From: Patellaria atrata CBS 101060
Lineage: Eukaryota; Ascomycota; Dothideomycetes; Patellariales; Patellariaceae
Assembly (NCBI GenBank): GCA_010093705.1
Contig: MU006094.1
Span: 51,950 to 75,197, forward strand
Length of the DNA stretch: 23,248 nt
Direction of reading: 5' to 3'
The notes beneath the pieces are model-generated. The model searched no databases. It saw only the letters and a list, made by a program, of their open reading frames with translations, and was not told where the DNA came from. Positions 19,573 through 23,248 of this stretch are shown here, one piece after another. The position numbers were made by a program, and so were the translations under genes. How positions within the stretch are numbered: position 1 is the stretch's first letter; each line of letters starts with the position of its first letter.

Positions 19573-20596
19573 TCAGGTGTGGATATGGTCCCCAACATCG
19601 ATCTCACTGATCCAGAGGTTACAGAAACGGAGTGGCCAGATAATACTGGAAATAGAACAGCAAGTCAGCGACGAATAGAGATAGAGTTCAGCGGTTTACT
19701 TACGCTCATCGTCAAATCTTTTCTTCAATTATATATCGGGAAGAGTAGAGCCTACAGATCCAAAGGAATGGGTTATAGCGGCCGATTCAAACGTGAACAT
19801 GCTTGTTCCATCGGTTGTCCTCTTGATTGCTCAAAACTCTCCGCCCACAGCAGAGAACTGTGTTTCGATGCATGTGGTATATATCGGAATCAATTTATAA
19901 ATTCCGTTAGTCTCAATTTAGTCTTCTATTTAACCCAACCCGAGCACATTCTATCGTAATTTTATATAGCAAGAGGGCAAGGAATCTTTACGGCCGATTC
20001 TCCTTATTTGATCCATGCTGTCAAGCTCGATGGATATCTATTCTTGAGTGCGGCTAGAGGGCTCTAATACCGTTCTCAAAACATTGGCCATTTTCTCCCC
20101 CTGAGCGTGGAAGGAATCAGGCTTGGTTATTTCAGGAATGAGTCGTTCATTTTCCTCATCTGGGTTTCGGAAACCCAGGGTTGGGCAGTTCAGCTGTCGG
20201 TATTTCCTGACGATCTGGTACGTTCAAGGCCCCATGGAGTATCCTTCCTATACCCCAAAGTTGGAGATCTTGTCGCCGAGTTTGATATCCCTGTGGAGGG
20301 TTTCTTTCACCATATGTGCAACTGGGCATAATTCTTATATATAGGAGATATGGAATCAGATATCTTTAAAAGTTTCATTGAGATCGTGTAGTGTCGGGAC
20401 ATCAAACTCTGATTTGCTGCATACCGGGGCAATCGAATCTCGAAATATATATTATCACCTTCGCAAATCGCAATTCTTCAGCGAGATTGAATCTGGTAAA
20501 AAAGCTGGGAGCACAAGACACCTTATGTGCCGTAGAGGTGTAACCTAACCTCATTTTCCTGTTTTGAATTGGAGGCTGTGGTTCGCAATTGCTCTC
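19573..20596. other. Intergenic with intron-like and coding-like fragments
   Basis: A minus-strand intron-like signal lies at 19646-19703 (GTAAGT donor, GCTGAC branch, TTTCCAG acceptor), upstream of the 18475-19572 frame, but the flanking phases do not join cleanly. A plus-strand frame, 19585-19959, ends in a Cys-rich segment (six Cys in about 30 residues). A perfect short palindrome sits at 20160-20178. I cannot assign a gene. Confidence 0.25.
20160..20178. repeat. 19-base palindrome (9-bp arms, one-base centre)
   Basis: CTGGGTTTC (20160-20168) and GAAACCCAG (20170-20178) are exact reverse complements around a single G. With a one-base centre it cannot form a normal RNA hairpin loop without opening base pairs, so a dimeric protein-binding site is as likely. 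The context gives no function. Confidence 0.4.
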
Positions 20597-21626
20597 CCAC
20601 CAAGTGTAAAATTTCAAAGAGCCTCCTCCCGTATATGGGTAACATCAGCAAGACAGATAAAGCTCAGACGGTATTTACGGACCGGAATTGTTGTTGAGGT
20701 TGGAACGCGTTCTTCCACCAGGTATATGACTCCAAGAACATCGTCCAGCAAGCGATGTTATCGAAGAAAATATAAAACCGGACCTAACATTCCGCTCCAG
20801 AGCCAGTGCCAGTTTTTCGCAGCTGCCTTTCTCACAGAGCATATGATTCCAGAAACATCGTCCAGTACATAGATCGCGATAACATCGGCTTCATAATTCC
20901 ATGGGGATTTGGGGCGCCAGTTGGCTTTTCAACAATCGACCCATCGAGTTCATGTTGAGGGAGACCACCCATTCCCGCAATTTGACCCGGAACATCCCTT
21001 CGGTCATGTGGTGGGGTTTCCTTCTTCTGCTTCTTGTGGGCTGATGCTGAGACTTGTTCTCTAATACTGGACTCGGGTGTGTTCCTCTCGAGTGATTTGG
21101 ACCCGAATTACTCATCCTGTTAACACTAATCCAGCACTCAATTTCTGAATAGTCCAAATTCGAAATGAGTACTAGAAGGCTACATTAGCAGTGGGTGCAG
21201 TTGAGTTTGTATTTGGGACCCGGAGCCAGAGATAGAAGTCTTCGGTGCCTTGTCCACCAAGTATATAATTGTAAGGACATTAGCCAGTATATAGAAAATG
21301 AGAACGTCAATGTAATAACGCAGGAGCAGAAGAGATGGAACTGCAACCTAGAACCAGAGAACTATTCCCCGCAGGCGTTTTCCCACCAGATGTATTATTT
21401 CGAGAGCGTCACCAGGAAATGTGAAACTCGGTCTGAATCCCCAGTCCAAAACGGGACCTGGTAGATACAGCCCTCGATTCAGAAGTATGATCCCAGAAAC
21501 ATCATCGTATATACCTGCGACATCACGAGGAGAAATCAAACTTAACAAGAAATGACGGTCCAAATTCAATGTTTCTTCCACCCCTTCTATTCCTACAAGA
21601 TATACGATTTCAAGAACATCGTCCAG
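20597..21626 (-). repeat. Degenerate array of about seven related repeats, most spaced about 100-130 bp
   Basis: A motif close to CCACCAGGTATATGATTCC followed by AAGAACATCGTCCAG recurs at about 20597, 20715, 20833, 21254, 21383, 21481 and 21593. The spacings are 118, 118, 421 (a gap of about 3.5 units), 129, 98 and 112. A second shared landmark, (AA)CSGGACC, lies in the spacer of several units. On the minus strand the motif reads LDDVLGIIYLVG-like in one frame (LDDVLEIVYLVG, YDDVSGIILLNRG, PGDALEIIHLVG, LLDDVLGVIYLVE). The other two minus frames are also partly open, so the coding frame, if any, is uncertain. It may be a decayed repeat protein gene or a noncoding minisatellite. Confidence 0.55.
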
Positions 21627-23248
21627 TCCATACCTTCGTCCTCTGCGGGAGAGGAAGAGCCGGCCTTATCTTAGGAGATGGCTGTATACCGCCATCAATG
21701 CTTCGAACCCATAAATCCGCGCTCGTCCAAACTGTCAGAGGCTGAAACCACATGTTGTAAGAGATCATGATAGCAACGCCACAACCTCATGCTTAGGGAT
21801 GATGGCGCCCATCCAGAGCAGCCCACACAGGTCTTCCACACATGTCGCGACACTCAGGGACCGGCTGGTCAAGTATCCTGATACTGTTATGGTTGTAGCT
21901 GACAACTCTGACGTTATGGTCACAGCCACAGCCATGACCGAGAGTGTTCCTCTGCTTCCTGCCCCGAGGATGGCTTGTTCCCACTTTTAACGGCAGATTA
22001 GGTGTCAGAAATGTTAAGTATATGTAGCAAACTTGCAAGAAGAACGGACCAAAGGGTCCTTTACTATCGCCTGAGGAGACATTGACGCAGCCAAAAGATC
22101 TTCCGGGGGTTTTGACGGTCAGCACAGGTCAACATTGCCCGAACTACCCGTTTGGGCGGGATGAAAGGTTGACGAATTTTCATCGCCGTAAACGGGAGTA
22201 CGGGGATAATTGTGCGTATATAGGTATAAGTTTGGGGAAGATGAGGTGTAAGATTAGCCACCTGAGGCGACAGTGGAGGCCGACCTTAATGCCGTGTTTG
22301 GCGGTAAGGGTTATATCTGATATGGGGAGGTGGTCTTCTTGATACTCCCCAAAATCAAGGGTCAGACGTCTTATAGATAATCCTCACCATAATGCCTGTT
22401 TGCGTCAGCCCATGCCCATAATCATCAGACGCAAAAACGAGAAAGATAAACCAAACGATCTTCTTTGCTACCGAACAACCCAACAAGTGGATCGTCCTCC
22501 AATCTACCAATCTACCCTATCAACACCCATCCGCCCCACGAACCACGTCGCAGGGATAGTGTACAAACCTACCAGTAACAAGAACGTGTCGGTACACCGT
22601 CAACATCACCACAACGAGAAGCCCTCCCCCGCAAACCCTCCCAAAGCACCAAACCTATCACAAACCCAGAGAGATCAGACTAGAGTCACTCCCAAACTGC
22701 CGCTATCCCCACCGCTCACGACCGAAACGGAAAGCCGCATGCCAGCGCGACCACAACCAAAAGCGGCAGCCGACATTGACGGGAACCCACAACCTACCCT
22801 ACACCGTTAACAAACACCGAACGGAATATGACAGACGAGATGATAGGTAATAGATGTAAGATGACAGATGCGATAAAAGGGGAACCTTAATGGGGAAATA
22901 GAAGTTATACACCACAATGAGTACATACGTCAAGGTTAAGCTTAGAAAAGGGGGCGTAGTACCGTACAGACCAAGCTTAGTCATGCTAGCTTTCCCGTCC
23001 AGGATGTGCCCCCTTCCGTTCCGTTCCGCGGCTTCCCGAATCCCGATAAGGATTAGGCACGTCAATCGGGGATCTGGAAGAAAGCAGTATTGGGGAGCTA
23101 TGATTGGGTTTGGTTTGTAGTATCACCTACGCGTCCTCATCTGAAAAGACTGAGATCGACCTCAGCTATTCTACAGCAATGAGCTTACATGAACCCGAAC
23201 CGAACTGACGATTACCCGACTTCACCGATGCGCAGAACGCCTGATCCG
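21627..23248. other. Right end of the window, no supported gene
   Basis: The longest minus frame (21793-22125, 110 codons) has a Cys/His-containing stretch (GHGCGCDHNVRVVSYNHNS) but no family match that I know. The segment 22410-22800 on the plus strand is rich in A and C and poor in G and T, giving a Pro/Thr/Asn/Gln-rich frame without an ATG at its first in-frame position; this looks like a compositionally skewed promoter or UTR rather than a protein. No RNA gene or repeat was recognised. Confidence 0.3.

Noticed and set aside
19585-19959. 125-codon plus-strand frame with a Cys-rich C-terminal segment, considered as a small secreted protein
   Set aside because: No signal peptide at the N-terminus, and a minus-strand intron-like signal overlaps it. 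The Cys spacing matches no family that I know.
20040-20320. Minus-strand text containing HRDIKLGDKISNFG, suggestive of a protein kinase catalytic loop
   Set aside because: The spacing from HRD to the NFG is about 10 residues instead of about 18-20, the loop Asn is missing, all three minus frames are open here, and no other kinase motif is near.
1-23248. CRISPR arrays, bacterial operons, rRNA genes
   Set aside because: No regular direct repeats with unique spacers, no ribosome-binding-site pattern and no rRNA sequence. The DNA is eukaryotic.

Overview
The window looks like nuclear DNA of a filamentous ascomycete (Pezizomycotina). Introns are short (about 45-90 bases) with GTATGT/GTAAGT-type donors and CTAAC/CTGAC-like branch sites. 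There is a pogo/Fot1-type transposon tail, and the recognisable genes (Dsc3, Isa1, an FAD monooxygenase, Utp7) have the architecture expected for that group. Order or genus cannot be settled from the sequence alone.

Layout. 1-357: right end of a pogo/Fot1-like transposon. 374-554: a weak LTR-like block. 1247-4607: a large ubiquitin-like/VWA/E2 fusion gene that keeps its introns and domain order but carries about six disabling lesions. 5078-5800 (+) and 6165-7087 (-): two unrecognised, decayed coding remnants. 7265-8200 (-): DSC3, ER/Golgi Dsc ligase subunit. 9073-9889 (-): ISA1, mitochondrial iron-sulfur assembly, with a 38-nt last exon holding two of the three cluster cysteines. 10785-12218 (+): FAD-dependent monooxygenase with two introns. 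12554-12677: a 124-bp element with 21-bp imperfect terminal inverted repeats. 13370-15079 (-): UTP7, small-subunit processome. 15413-15871 (-): a small decayed gene. 17138-17350 (-): a SINE-like element. 18475-19572 (-): a possible decayed reading frame. 20597-21626: a degenerate array of about seven repeats, most of them about 100-130 bp apart. 21627-23248: no gene that I can support.

The four intact genes are ordinary housekeeping or metabolic loci, do not form a pathway cluster, and sit as islands. The main hidden structure lies between them. Several stretches that look intergenic still carry coding-like text cut by stop codons that a single C-to-T change explains, and by one-base shifts in homopolymers. 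That pattern suggests gene decay, possibly by repeat-induced point mutation, but the window alone cannot prove it. I saw no clear sign of a new defence, secretion or biosynthetic system.
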